NCBI GenBank assembly: GCA_946902985.2
Contig: OX336395.1
Location: forward strand, 293,069,065 to 293,133,064
DNA: 64,000 nt
Direction of reading: 5' to 3'
DNA from: Meconema thalassinum
Lineage: Eukaryota > Arthropoda > Insecta > Orthoptera > Tettigoniidae
Position 1 is the first letter of the stretch. Each line of letters opens with the position of its first letter. Positions 1-10,527 of this stretch are shown one piece after another. A program made the translations under genes and the position numbers. The notes below the pieces were generated by a model, which worked only from the letters and a program-made list of their open reading frames with translations, ran no database searches and was not told the origin of the DNA.

Positions 1-204
1 GATCGCTGAAAGAGGGCTTCTGTGTCCCGTTTGTTGAAGAGAGTTTCCGACAACGTATTCAATACATACGTATTAATAATATTGTATTGTACAGTGAGTC
101 CGGGAATGTTTTCTGCAGCGCCTACATGCGTCTGGGAGAGCTAGCTACAGCAGTTACGTTGGTAGCACGGCTGCCGCTTGCAACATCTCTACTTGGTATA
201 AAAC

Positions 205-430
205 AAAGTCCCCGATTCTTGAATGTTACGGGTAAACTTGAGAACCACTGGATGGATTTTGATGTGGCTTTCACCATTCTGTAAAGGATATATAGAGTAT
301 GATTTCTGTAGAAAATAATTTATTTATGATCAAAGGAAGCCGAGCAGTAACGATTTTAGTGGAATAGTCTATTAAAAAACCTGGCGTCCGAGCGCTTTGT
401 AAGCTTACGCTGGGCAAACCGTTAAAAATA
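205..430 (+). repeat. Dispersed repeat, also present inverted near 41.1 and 44.2 kb
   Basis: The part from about 208 to 350 reappears as a reverse complement at about 44155-44305. It shares the 'gagaaccactggatggatt' region and the 'gatcaaaggaagcc' region. The part at about 380-425 (around 'cttacgctgggcaaacc') reappears inverted at 41105-41155. The three sites therefore carry pieces of the same interspersed repeat. No coding content or clear termini are visible, and the superfamily is unknown. Confidence 0.6.
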
Positions 431-1180
431 TCTAAATACTGAGTGTAAGAATTGTTCAGCATGAAAAGTTCTACAAAAAAGTCCGCGAGAGCATATCTCT
501 ATCTTCAATACAAAGCCCACTATAAGGGAACAACTGAAGCTTGTCACTTACAGCTCTATGTTCTGTCGACTTGGAGATTCCTGTTTGTTGAGCTAATTTT
601 CGTGTTGATTTACTTGGACTACGCAGCATTATATCGGAGATTTCATCAAGTTCGTCTGTTAAAAAGGCGTAGGCCTGCCTGTTCCCGGTACATCGTGAAC
701 GGAGCCAGTCACATGAAATTTACTTCCCAAATCCCGAACGGTATCACGGTTTGGACACTTTGAATTAGGAAACCGTGCCTGAAATCTTAATTTTACAATT
801 TCTGTAAACCGATCGCCTTCGCGAAAAACGTATTCCACAAAAAAACTCTCTCTTCAGTAGTAGACATTACCACCTATATACTGTTGCACTCTTCCAATAA
901 TAATCTATCTGAACGCTCGCTGACTGTAATACACGCTGAAGATATGCAGGCTGGCACGCTTATCGCGATAACACATCGACAGGTCACACGGGGAAGTCCT
1001 GCTTTGAAGGACACAGTGCAATGTAGCCAACTAAAACTCATGACTCAAGCACTCACAGCTGCACGTACCCACTGCGGAGAACATTCTCGGGCGCGCTGTA
1101 CCTTATAATTGTGGCTCCACATGTACAACATATGCGTAGGGTTCTAGCAGGAACCCACTTTACGCATATCTTCTACCAAC

Positions 1181-1537
1181 ACAATGTTTCCATATAGTCA
1201 ATACTCGAAAAAATGGTTTGTTACCACATAATTGTTAGGTACATGTTTTGAGGCTCCTCAATTTAAATAGCCCCTTCATTATTAGCCTTAATGAATCTTG
1301 GTGACCGGTCAAATTGAGACATTGAATAAAAGACCTTGAGAAATGTGAACTGGATGGTGACATGACTGGGTATTAATCCTTGGTTTCTGCATTTCTTTAA
1401 GTCTCAATTTGACTGGTCAAGAAGATTCATTTAGGCTAATGAAGGGGCTGTTTAAATTGTAAAGCCTCGTAACATGTACCTAAGAATTATGTGGTAACAA
1501 ACCATTTATTAAAGTATTGTCTATTCGGAAACATTGT
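1181..1537. mobile_element. Foldback MITE with arms of about 140 bp
   Basis: The sequence from about 1181 to 1322 is an imperfect reverse complement of 1400-1537. The outer ends are 'acaatgtttc' and 'gaaacattgt', and the arms share 'ggtttgttaccacataa' and 'tagccccttcatta'. Only about 75 bp lie between the arms and there is no reading frame, so this is a non-autonomous hairpin element. The target-site duplication is not clear. Confidence 0.75.
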
Positions 1538-1699
1538 TTTAAATACTTTTATCTTAACTACCGGTAATTGTGTAAATACGGATCCATCATGAATATCAAT
1601 ATTCCCAAATCTAAAAAATATGGTACCTTGCGAGTTTAAGGGAACCATAAATCCTTCAAATTATTAATTATGTATGTTTGTCTTGTTTGTAATTCACAG

Positions 1700-1832
1700 G
1701 GACCAGGCTGAGGCCCGCCGTCTGAAAGTCAAGGAGGCGAGGAAGCGACGTGAAGAGCGAATCGCTAAGAAAAAGCAGGAGCTGCTTCAGTCCTACCAAC
1801 GCGAGGATGACGCAGCCGCTGCCAAGAAGTAA
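1700..1832 (+). CDS. RpL19: Ribosomal protein L19 (eL19), last coding exon
   Basis: This exon encodes the C-terminal 43 residues of eL19, a component of the cytosolic large ribosomal subunit. A pyrimidine-rich stretch and CAG acceptor end at 1699. The frame starts DQAEARRLKVKEARKRREER, which matches the conserved eL19 tail (DQAEARR..K.EARKRREER in animals), and ends in an alanine/lysine-rich AAAAKK before the TAA at 1830-1832. Base 1700 completes a codon begun in the previous exon. GC content is far higher than in the surroundings, as expected for a housekeeping exon. A poly(A) signal follows at 1907. The upstream exons are not in the window or not recognisable. Because the acceptor, frame, stop and poly(A) signal are all intact, a functional gene is more likely than a processed pseudogene, which would lack the intron boundary. 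Confidence 0.9.
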
Positions 1833-1906
1833 TGAGCACGGTTTGCTCTTTCCTTCTCGTGTGTTCGGATGTCCTAAATATAATATAAATGCTGTAAGAC
1901 AATGGA

Positions 1907-1912
1907 AATAAA
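1907..1912 (+). promoter_or_regulatory. Poly(A) signal of RPL19
   Basis: AATAAA lies 75 bases after the RPL19 stop codon, followed by an A-rich and then a GT/T-rich stretch, as expected for a short ribosomal-protein 3' UTR. Confidence 0.7.
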
Positions 1913-2100
1913 AAAGGAAATAATTGATTTCTGTGTTAGTGTTGTTTTTAATATATTTTGTACATACGTGTCATTCAGCTCGGCAATTAAATACATGTTG
2001 GAATATCTACAAGTGTTATTTTTGCCTTTTTCCAAAAGGTGGGTTTCTGCCGTCAGATTAGCCATTAGCCCTTGATTCTGCCGATATGACAACTTTCTAA

Positions 2101-2202
2101 GGAGTAACGACAACGCGGTCATGTAGCCCCGTGTACTTTGGGTGTGTGTAGAATCTGTCTGAAAACCGGTGTTAATTGTGATGGCTGTATTAGTGTTATC
2201 TG
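2101..2202 (-). repeat. SINE-1, first of three pieces of one split copy
   Basis: This piece carries the block around 'gcggtcatgtagccccg', which also occurs near 11400, 12735, 16005 and 52820. Read by its tRNA-derived head (well preserved at 10528-10606 and 53225-53295), this copy lies on the minus strand, so this is its 3' part. It is interrupted at 2203 by a hAT element and continues at 4220 and 7625. Confidence 0.8.
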
Positions 2203-2331
2203 TAGGGCCCGTATGTTGATGCTATCAAAAAGTTTAAAAAATGCACTTAAAATTAAAATAAATGACATAAAAATTGGAAAAATGCATTATAAAGTGGAGA
2301 AAATGATCTTATAATATAAAAATTACCAATA

Positions 2332-3469
2332 CCGTATTTCCTCGCGTAATCGTCGCACCCCACTTTACAAACACTAAAATAGGTTTATAAAATTTCGTCG
2401 CATAGCTTGTTCGTATTTGTGCGCCAGTCAGTTGCACATGCTGCCGCGACTTTCAGACTAAAAATATCTCGTCTTTATGCTTACGGGCAATGAACATGAC
2501 GCGAGCGGCAAGCTTCGTCACTTAGCACATTCCGCGAGCTTATAATCTGGCGTGATCTTGTCAGGAGAAAGTAATCTTGTCTTTATGCCTGCCGGCTATG
2601 AACCACGACGCGAACGGCCAGCACACATTCCGCGAGCTTATAGGCCTAATCTGGCGTGATCTTGTCGGCAGAAAGTAATTTCGTCTTTATGCCTGCGGGC
2701 TATGAACTATGACTCGAACGGCCAGCGCACATTCCGCGAACTTATAGACCTAATCTGGCGTGATCTTGTCAGCAAAAATTAATCTCGTCTTTGTGCCTGC
2801 CGGCTATGAACTGTGACGCGAGCGGCCAGCCCACATTCCGCGAGCGTATAGGCCAAATCTGGCGTGGTCTTGTCAGGAGAAAGTAACCTCATCTTTATGT
2901 CTGCCGGCTATGAACCGCGACTCGAACGGCCAACGCACATTCTGCGAGCTTATAGGCCTAATCTGGCGTGATCATTTCAGCAAAAAGTAATCTCATCTTT
3001 AGGCCTGTGGCCTATGAACTGACGCGAGCGGCCAGCGCACATTCAGCGAGCGTATAGGCCTAATCTGGCGTGATCTTGTCAGGAGAAAGTAATATCATAT
3101 TTATGCCTGCGGCTATGGAGCGCGAGGCAAACGGCCAGCGCACATTCCGCGAGCTTAAAAGCCTAATCGGGCGTGATCTTGTCAGGAGAAAGTAATCTCG
3201 TCTTTATGCCTGTGGGCTATGAAGCACGACACGAATGGCCAGCTTCGTTAGCACATTCCGCGAGCGTTAACCTGTCGTGACCTTGTTAGAAGAAAGAAGC
3301 CTGTCTCTGACTGCAGGCTATGACTCGCGCTACGCGAATGACTGGCCCGTGCAGCAAATGATACAGTATATTCTTTGAACTTAAATATTCTTCGCATAAT
3401 CGTTGCACCCTGCTTTTTTCCACGAATTTTTGGCAAAAAAAAGTGCGACGATTATGCGAGGAAATACGG
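2332..3469. mobile_element. TA-flanked element with CCGTATTT termini and internal tandem array
   Basis: Termini CCGTATTTCCTCGCGTAA (2332 onward) and the reverse complement of the sequence ending at 3469 match over about 27 bp with one mismatch. Both ends abut TA (2330-2331 and 3470-3471). The same terminal word recurs at 52554 and in the element 61569-62522. There is no transposase frame. Most of the interior is a tandem array. TA duplication suggests mobilisation by a Tc1/mariner-type or related transposase; that is inference. Confidence 0.75.
2465..3330 (+). repeat. Tandem array, about 8 units of about 103 bp
   Basis: The word 'cacattccgcgag' or a near variant recurs at about 2526, 2624, 2726, 2829, 2935, 3036, 3140 and 3251. 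Each is embedded in a unit that also holds 'tcgtctttatgcctgc', 'ggctatgaa', 'gaacggccag', 'ggcctaatctggcgtgatc' and 'gtcaggagaaagtaa'. Units differ by scattered substitutions and small indels. The array is bounded by the TIRs of the TA-flanked element. Confidence 0.9.
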
Positions 3470-3611
3470 TATATCAAAAATTCGAAAAATGCACTTATAG
3501 TGCATGAAAATGATTTTATAGTAACTAACTCGCCAATATTCCATCGCAAGCTCAACCTGAAAAGTCAATCAAAATAGATTTCTAGCACTTGACAAAGGGT
3601 TTATGTTCACT

Positions 3612-3863
3612 TTAGTCCGAGTTGCACTGCACTACGAATGTCATTCTGATGTCAAATGATCTGCAGTTATCAGCCAACAAGTTTTTATATCTCGAAAAGC
3701 TGCTTTCAACATCAACTGATATGATCTGTGGGTACTTGAAGTGAGGAAGGTCGTTTGCTGCTAAATCATCAATGCCAACCATGCAGTAGTTTTCACCTGA
3801 AAGAATGTCTGAAATTTTGCATAATCTTTGCATCTGTATACCCACGGTACCGTTCTTCTGCAT
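3612..3863 (-). pseudogene. hAT transposase C-terminal remnant
   Basis: The minus frame has SVDVESSFSRYKNLLADN near its end. This resembles the (T/S)S(V/C)DVERSFS.YK..L.D segment found at the C-terminus of hAT-type transposases, including the CGBP1-like group. That segment belongs to the dimerisation region that follows the catalytic core. The RNase H-like core and the DNA-binding BED finger are not visible, so this is only the tail of a decayed gene. It lies inside the element bounded at 2203 and 4219, whose 8-bp duplication supports the hAT assignment. Confidence 0.6.
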
Positions 3864-4219
3864 CTAAGATATATATTTTTCGACTGACAGCCGTACTGAA
3901 ATATTTTATCTCGATATTTTAAATTATCTTGAATCAGCTACTAGCTTCTTCTTCTTAACTCTGAGAGACGTAACTCCCTCATATAAAGCTGTGATACGAC
4001 TAAATTTGAAGAAATGACCTTATAAGTCGGACTTCTCTGAAATATGACCAAAATAATCTACCAAACTTAAAAAATGCTCTTAAAATGGAAAAATAGCAAA
4101 AAATGCAAAATAAAAGACATATTTGAAGATGGGGTGGCCCATCTGGAGTTTCTATGTACTTCGGCATTGTTTCAGACAGCTCGGTAAAAAGATGACATGT
4201 CATCAACATCCGGGCCCTA

Positions 4220-4295
4220 GTTATGTTTTTAATTCAAGTAAGGACTGCCGACATTGGGTTTTCAAGTAATTCCTACTTTTGCCGCCACAATCAAC
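4220..4295 (-). repeat. SINE-1, second piece of the split copy
   Basis: Continues the copy begun at 2101, with 'aattcaagtaaggactgc' and 'cctacttttgccgcca' as in the copies near 12840 and 52920. It ends in tcaac (4291-4295), which is repeated at 7625 after LINE A, marking that insertion. Confidence 0.75.
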
Positions 4296-4447
4296 GGAAG
4301 AGGCAACCCAGTACTCAGGGAATAGTATGAGTACAGCATCAATCGGCAGCGTCTGTTCTCCATGTTAGGGGCGGCCTGAATAATAGCTGGCAGTAGCTTC
4401 ATAAAATGCCTTTGGGAGTGGCGACCCCATCGTAAAAATAGCCTAAA

Positions 4448-7400
4448 ATGAAAATGGCACTTCCAATGATTCGGAAAAGGTTAGGGCGTACCCTGCAGGT
4501 GAAGCGCAGTTCCTTTGGTACTGGGGGAACTGTGAGAAATGGGCGACCAGTGACCGAAATGAAATTGGGAATCATGAATGTCATGACCCTGACAGGCAAG
4601 GTGGAGGAGGTGGTAGACTTCATGGAGAGGGAGAAGGTTGGAATGATGGGGCTGAGTGAAGTGAAATGGAAAGGTAAAGGAAAGAAGAAATTGATGAAAG
4701 GATATACATTATACTGGAGTGGTGGCCAAGAGGCCAAAAATGGCATGGGACTGATAACCTCGATACAACTGGAGGAGTATGTTGAAGTGGTCGAGTGTGT
4801 GTGTGACAGAATAATGAAAATTAGAATGACGTGATGGACTTCATACAAGTGTATGCACCACAGACTGGAAACAGAGAAGAAGATATTGAAGTATTCCTGG
4901 AGGATGTAGAAAGAGTAATCTCAGATGTAGAAGTGGTGATCATGGGAGATATGAATGCACAAGTCGGAATTGAGAGACAAGGAAAGGAAGAGGTCGTTGG
5001 ACCATATGGATATGGGAAAAAGAACCGGGAAGGAGAGGAACTTGTAAACTTTTGTGAAAGGAATGGACTGATAGTGGGTAATTCATGGTTTCGGAAGAAA
5101 AACTGCAGGAAAATTACGAGATATGGGTGGGGTGATTGAAGAACAAAATCAGTAATTGACTACTTCCTGGTGGAAAGGACAAATCGCAGAAAGCTGATGG
5201 ATGTGACAGCTTTACCAGGAGAAGCATTTGATGGGGACCATAGAGCTGTGGTGGCAACATTTAGATGGGGAAAATTGGAAAACCTAAAGGAGATCAGAGA
5301 AAGTAAAATAAAAGTATGGAAATTGAAAGACAAAGCTGTACAGGAAGATTGAAGCAACAAATCCCAGTTACTGAAGTTGTTTTTTTTTTTAGCGTATGGC
5401 TTTTAGTGCCGGGAGTGTCCGAGGACATGTTCGGCTCGCCAGTTTCGTAGCTGCTTCGAGACGGACACCCAATGGGTGAGCTACAAGTACCGTTGGGGAG
5501 GGAAGTTGGAAGGTAGCGGCTGTGGCCTATAGTTAGGGACCAACCCCGGCATTTGCCTGGAAGGAAGATGGGAAACCACAGAAGACCATCTTCAAGGTTG
5601 CCGGCGGGGGGATTCGAGCCTCCCGGATGTGAGTGACTGCCATCAGTCATGCCGTAACCACCACGGCTAACTCACCCGGTTGAGTTACTGAAGTGGAAAA
5701 TGTAGAAGAGGAATAGTCCCACTTTAAAAAGGCATTTGCTGGTGCAGCAGAGAGTGCTTGTGGTAGGATGTCAACAAGAGTGAAAGAGGAGACACCGTGG
5801 TGGAATGAGGACGTGAGGAAAGCAGTGAAAGAAAAGAAGTCTGCATGGAAAGAATGGAACCGTGATCAAACAGAAGAAAGCAAAAGGAAGTATCACGACA
5901 GCAAACGGAGGTGTAAGAAAGTGGTAGGGGAAGAATGGAAACAGATGTAAGTGGCAGTAAAAGGATGCTGTATGGACTTCTAAGAAGTAAGAAGTAAGCT
6001 GGTGAAAAAGGAAGATGGAGAGTTGTTAACACACCCAGAAGAGATAAAGGGACGATGGAAGGAGTATTTCGATAAGCTATTGAATGTGAGCAATTGTACT
6101 GGTGAGATGGAAGTAACACAACCTGACGACTCTATAACAGAAGATGATACAACAATGCTGGAGGTGGAATTAGCAGTACAGAAAATGAAGATGGGAAAAG
6201 CAACAGGGGTGGATGAAATCAGTGTAGAAATGATAAAGGCTGCTGGACCTGTTGGTATGCAATGGCTGTATCGACTGCTAAAGTGTGTGTGGAAACGGAA
6301 ATGTGTACCAGAAGACTGGGAGAAAGGGCTAATAATACCAGTGTTTAAGAAAGGGGACAAGAAAGTGTGTGATAACTATAGAGGGATCACCCTCATCACA
6401 GATAGTAAAAATACTGGAAAGGATATTAGAGATAAGAAAGGTGAAAGGAGAGTTGCAAGAGGAACAGTATGGCTTCAGGAGTGGAAGATCCACAGTGGAC
6501 CCAATCTTTAGCTTGAGGCAGGTGATGGAAAAGAACTGGGAATATGGAGAGGATTTGATCATGACTTTCATAGATCTAGAAAAGGCATATGATAAGTGTC
6601 CCCAGAGAGAAGGTATGGGAAACCATGGTTAAGAAGAGAAATGTTGGAAATGGTGCAAGCAATGTACAACAACTGTGTTAGCAGGGTACTGACCCCAGTT
6701 GGAAAGACAGATTGGTTTAGGAACAAGACTGGACTAAGACAGGGGAGTGTGCTGTCACCTCTCTTGTTCATAATGGTAATGGATGAAATTGTAAAGGAAA
6801 CAAAGGAAGCATATGGACATAAAGAAATGAAGTTACTGTTGTTTGCAGATGATATTGTGGTCTGGGGAAGGAACACCGAAGAAGTGCAAAAACAACTAGA
6901 TGCACTGAATGAAAATATTCGGAAGTATGGCCTGAAAATCAGTATAGAGAAAAGCAAGACCATGGTGATGACAAGAGGGGAAAGACAAGGAAAGGGCACT
7001 GTGAAAATTGGAAGTCAGAGTTTGGAAATTGTGGACACGTTCAAATACCTAGGGAGTGAATTGATGCAAACTGGTAGGTTGGACATGGAGATTGGCAGGA
7101 GGGTACAGCAGAGCAATGCATTCTATCAAAGTGTAAGAAAACTTGTTTGGGATAAGGAAGTACCAAGGAAATGCAAGGAGGTAATGTATAAAGTGTACTA
7201 TGTTCCCATATTAACTTATGCAGCTGAGACTTGGACCCTGACAAGCTGGCAAGAGAGTAGAATCCAAGCCAGTGAAATGAAATTCCTAAGAAGTATGATA
7301 GGTAAGACAAGGAAAGACAGAGTGAGGAATGAAGATGTTAGGAAGGAAGTTGGGATGGGAAAACTAAATGAGAGAATTGAGAAGAACAAACTAAGGTGGT

Positions 7401-7600
7401 TTGGACATGTAAAGAGGATGGAGGAAAACAGAATACCAAGACAGATGCTGGAGGCCAAGTGCAAGGGGAAGACCTAGAACAAGGTGGATCGATTCAGTGA
7501 AGAACAGCGTGAGAAAAAGGAATCTGGACTGGGACAAGATCGTGGAAGGAAAGAGGAAAGTGGAGAAGTGCTATAAATACCCCGACCCGGCAGGAGCTGG
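4448..7600 (+). pseudogene. LINE A endonuclease-reverse transcriptase, broken
   Basis: The ancestral product nicks target DNA and reverse transcribes element RNA. The AP-like endonuclease is readable: LGIMNVMTLTGK, SEVKWKG (about 4655), QVYAPQ, GDMNAQVG (about 4945), DYFLV and DGDHR. Then come a linker with ETPWWNEDVR and the RT domain with FIDLEKAYD, TGLRQGSVLSPLLF and the catalytic FADD (6842-6853). A C-terminal IQASEMKFLRS / RWFGHVKRM segment ends the protein. Breaks: a frameshift near 4830, a TGA at 5137-5139, a stop at 5350-5352, a SINE insertion, frameshifts near 6400 and 6610, and a 13-bp loss near 7470 relative to the copy at 47880. The catalytic residues remain, but the frame is destroyed. 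Cellular homologues of this endonuclease are often annotated as craniofacial development protein 2-like; here the RT proves it is an element. Confidence 0.85.
5378..5682 (-). mobile_element. SINE-2, tRNA-derived, inserted in LINE A
   Basis: A perfect 12-bp duplication agttactgaagt (5366-5377 and 5683-5694) flanks 305 bp. On the minus strand it starts with a tRNA-like head (box A about 'gagttagccgtggtgg', box B 'aggctcgaatcccc') and ends in a poly(A), seen as the T-run at 5380-5390. The body resembles the SINE at 54593-54852. The duplication and A-tail show target-primed retroposition. Confidence 0.88.
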
Positions 7601-7624
7601 ATAAGGGGAAATGATGATGATGAG

Positions 7625-7912
7625 TCAACGACTACTAGTTAAGACTTTGGTCACTAGACGCCACTGCAGTCGGCTCCTGGCAAAGAACGTTCAAACCTAA
7701 GATTGTTATTCAAATTTTTAACCTATAATTTAGCTTCACACAGGAAGGTTCTTTAACATGCCGTAAATCTATGACATGGGACCGTCGACTTTACTTCACC
7801 TCTGAAGGAAGGCATACTGCAGGATTTTAATGCTCTTAAAAAATCCGACGACTTCAGCCGGGTTTGACACCGCGGGCATAGAAGCTCAGCATGCTACAGA
7901 CTATGCCAACGA
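7625..7912 (-). repeat. SINE-1, third piece of the split copy
   Basis: Continues SINE-1 from 'gtcaacgactactag', through 'ggttctttaacatgcc' and 'aaaaaatccgacgactt', to the decayed tRNA head ('gctcagcatgctac'). With 2101-2202 and 4220-4295 it makes a copy of about 465 bp, close to the length of the uninterrupted copies. Confidence 0.8.
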
Positions 7913-8370
7913 GAAGATTCTCAGCATCTTGTGTGAAAAGGAAAGTTTTTTTTAATCATGATTTGTTGGAAAATTTACCATTAATTAATGTACTATGTTA
8001 CAGTTTTTACCTGCGTTCAATATGCGGCCCGATATTGGTTGGCTGGACGGATGAGAGCACGCTTGATAGCTGGCACTGCTCCAGCAAAATAATCTTACTG
8101 TATATAGAGGTATTCAGTTTTCCATATAACTTAAGAACGGGACATCATATAAATAATTCCATAATGCAAGCGTTTCAGAGAGAACTATTTGGCAAGTTGC
8201 ACACCACACAGACTGGAATTAACGTAGAACATTCCACCTCACAAAGATGTGAGATGGTAGACTTCTGCTGCATTAATTCATCATGCTTAAAAGCAATGAT
8301 GACTGGTTTTAGGGGTCAGAATATTGGTCATCTGCCCTCATTAGCTTTTGAGTGAGTACGTCATCAGCAT

Positions 8371-8512
8371 TACCTGTTTTCCAGCCAATTTATGCCCTTC
8401 AGCAAATGGCCCTTAAAAAAAAATAAGCTGAAATTACCTGTTTTCCACCTAATTGAATTCCAGCCAATTTATGCCCTTCTGCATATGGCCCTTAAAAAAA
8501 AAACACTGATTA
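8371..8512 (+). repeat. Two-copy tandem duplication
   Basis: 'ccagccaatttatgccctt' followed by a short variant and 'ggcccttaaaaaaaaa' occurs at about 8382-8424 and 8461-8504. It sits in a longer duplicated context ('attacctgttttcca'). It resembles the 'ttatgccctttggcaaaa' host repeat near 26700 and 27180. No gene is visible from 7913 to 8865. Confidence 0.65.
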
Positions 8513-8865
8513 TGACAGTGTACTCTCACACCTGTAACAACTTGAACCGATAAATCTTCCTAGCATCGATTCTCACTGCATCCTGATTACCAACAAATCT
8601 TGATTGCCTGTTGCAGCCTTCCCTTGATACCATAATCCCTCAGGATGCTTAGAATCTTTTCCCTTTATCTTACCGTCTGTTGATCTACAAAACTTAAAAA
8701 CACAAATGGGTTTCCCCTTGTAGAATTTCTCGATAACTTGGCGGATACTAGTCCTGACATCCTAGTGATCTAAAGCTACACTATTTTCATAGAATCAGTA
8801 CAGAGCACATCTGCATTGTAATTAAACTTGTATTGAGAAATGACATTTAACTTATTTACATCAAT

Positions 8866-9127
8866 GTGATAGATTATACTCTGTGAGCTGCCTGAATAGG
8901 ATTGACATTCAGCAGAAATTCCACGTCAGTCGTCACCCCTCTGCCACTTGACCAATCCATGTTCGCATAATTGATGTCATAATACTCTGCGTTGCAATAT
9001 CACAGCCCACGTGCCTGGTCAGCTGTGTTTCTGGCTTGTACAGTTTGGCATTCTCGTTCTCAGACCACATGGCGAGACGAGAATGTCAATCCTATTCTGG
9101 CAGCTCACAGAGTATAGTAGATTGAAG
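8866..9127. repeat. Inverted repeat with about 45-bp arms
   Basis: 'actctgtgagctgcc' followed by 'aataggattgacattc' (about 8878-8911) is inverted at about 9080-9113 ('gaatgtcaatcctatt...ggcagctcacagagt'), separated by about 170 bp. It overlaps the start of the LINE fragment that follows. It could be a foldback or an inverted duplication. Confidence 0.6.
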
Positions 9128-9790
9128 TCAATTGGCTTGGTAATTATTAGGAATACTGGAAGAGTCAATCTTAAAATTAAAAATGAAGTGGATATTGTTG
9201 AAAACTTTAAATATCTCGGCAGTTTTGTTTCTTCTGACAACACCATGAAGCAAGAAATCGACACCACACTACAGAAGCTTCAAAATTTTATCACTGCATT
9301 CACTACTTTGGGATCCAACATTCCCACTGGCTTCTAAGATTACCGTATAGAAAACCTACTTCGTACCAATTCTAACATACGGACTTGAAGCATCAAACAG
9401 CCGTCTACAGGCTGCTGAAATGAAGTTCCTCCGTTCCTGCTTACAAAAGACAAGGAGGTAAAACAAGGAATGTTAATATCCGAGAAAAGCTTGGATTGGA
9501 AAGAAGCCTTTTGGAATTAATGGAACTCTTCAGACTATGGTGGTATGGCCATATGAAAAGAATGGTTCTAGAAAGAACTAGAGCTTATTTTGAAGGAGTA
9601 GTTCCTATCAATAGACCTCGAGACTTATGGCTGAAACAAGTTTCAAAGGATGTAGAGAAGTGAGGTGTAAACTGGCCGACTATATCCGAAGAACAGCTAT
9701 GGATGGATACAACAAATTGGAAGAGGATTTTGCACTACCGCACCCGGCTTTGCTGGAGTGGAGACCTGATATCAATGTGATGTTTCACAT
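9113..9790 (+). pseudogene. RTE-like LINE 3' fragment, old
   Basis: The C-terminal third of an RTE-like reverse transcriptase is readable across frames: ENFKYLGSFVSSDNTMKQEI, then FVPILTYGLEA, RLQAAEMKFLRSCLQKT, LWWYGHMKRM and NRPRDLWLKQVSKDVEK. The order matches LINE B (YLG, PILTYGLET, EMKFLRSMLQKTRK, RWFGHVKRM, GRPRRRWLDQVK). There are several frameshifts and a stop. The RT core and endonuclease are absent, so this is a truncated insertion that has decayed longer than LINEs A-D. Confidence 0.75.
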
Positions 9791-10527
9791 CACTAAAGGA
9801 TCAAATGAAAGAAATACTGAAGTATAAATTATACCTTACTGAAAGTTTTTCAATTTTCTGGAAAATGTGTTCATATGGAGAAGTTCTGCTTCAGAAACGA
9901 GTGTAGAATCATGTTTTAAGGGTGGACTGTGAGCATAATGAACAGTTTGTTCAGAAGTTTAACCTTCCCTGTAGAAGCTGAAGGTTGTCATGCATACCAG
10001 ACTTTGGGAATGGAAGTGGTATATGAAGGTCATCTGTTCCTAGGGAAACTATTAGGTCAGGTATGTTGGCATCGCTTGGAAGAATCGGCACTTGTACAGA
10101 GTGCCCAAATCTTCTGTTTTCAAACCAGCCACAAGGAACAGTTACTCCAACAAAAGATTACGTCCTTGTAAGATGGACTATTTCTCGTTCTTTATTGTTT
10201 AATTCTCGAGCCAAGAGCAAATACAGTGTTAAAATACATAAATTGTTATGATCATGTAAGAGAGTCTTTTAATCCAAGACACTACTTGTCACATGAGAAT
10301 GTGACTGCTAAGACAGTGGGGCTGATTGCATAATATAGCAATGTTTAAGGCGGCGAACTCAAACACTAGTGTGAATCTCACCAAATGGGCTGGAGAAAGC
10401 TGCCACAGCACACTTTGCCGCTAAAGAGGACGGGTATACCACATTCTTGTGGCACCTTGCAAACTTTGCCGTGATATCTAAAGGGTTCACTGCAAGCAGT
10501 GGCGTACCCAGCACCCCTGCCAGGTAT
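9791..10527. other. No recognisable feature
   Basis: Several short overlapping frames occur at 9929-10251 but match no family I know. Codon usage and composition give no clear coding signal. Confidence 0.4.

Larger units (their letters stand above)
1..1699. other. Presumed RPL19 intron and upstream sequence
   Basis: No further RPL19 exon is recognisable here, although the exon at 1700 needs upstream partners. The stretch is AT-rich and holds a dispersed repeat (205-430) and a foldback MITE (1181-1537). Short open frames in it match nothing I recognise. It is read as intron only because it ends in a splice acceptor. Confidence 0.5.
2203..4219 (-). mobile_element. hAT transposon, degraded and non-autonomous
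   Basis: The ends TAGGGCCCGTATGTTGATG (2203-2221) and CATCAACATCCGGGCCCTA (4201-4219) are inverted repeats over 19 bp with one mismatch. The left flank ends in gttatctg (2195-2202). The right flank starts gttatg, consistent with an 8-bp duplication that has lost two bases. The element sits inside SINE-1, whose text continues on both sides. An internal minus-strand remnant (3612-3863) resembles a hAT C-terminal dimerisation segment, in agreement with the 8-bp target. Another element (2332-3469) is inserted inside it. Confidence 0.8.
4296..7624 (+). mobile_element. LINE A, RTE-like retrotransposon, 5'-truncated
   Basis: A non-LTR element with an endonuclease-reverse transcriptase gene and a 3' end made of GATGATGATGA. 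It is inserted in SINE-1, with tcaac repeated on both sides (4291-4295, 7625-7629). The left end matches the middle of the LINE B 5' UTR ('ggcaacccagtactc' is shared with about 18115), so the start is truncated. A SINE (5378-5682) is inserted within it. A younger 3' copy of the same family lies at 47641-48044. Confidence 0.85.

Noticed and set aside
1..1699. Earlier RPL19 exons upstream of 1700
   Set aside because: I searched for the conserved segment that should precede DQAEARR and did not find it in any frame; it probably lies beyond the window.
2465..3330. CRISPR-like array of direct repeats
   Set aside because: Units are contiguous with no unique spacers, in eukaryotic DNA and inside a transposon.
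3612..3863. Complete hAT gene in the element at 2203
   Set aside because: Only the C-terminal segment is recognisable; the catalytic core and BED finger are absent.
5294..5650. 118-codon minus-strand frame in the SINE at 5378
   Set aside because: It lies across a SINE and its LINE flank; no protein family is expected there.
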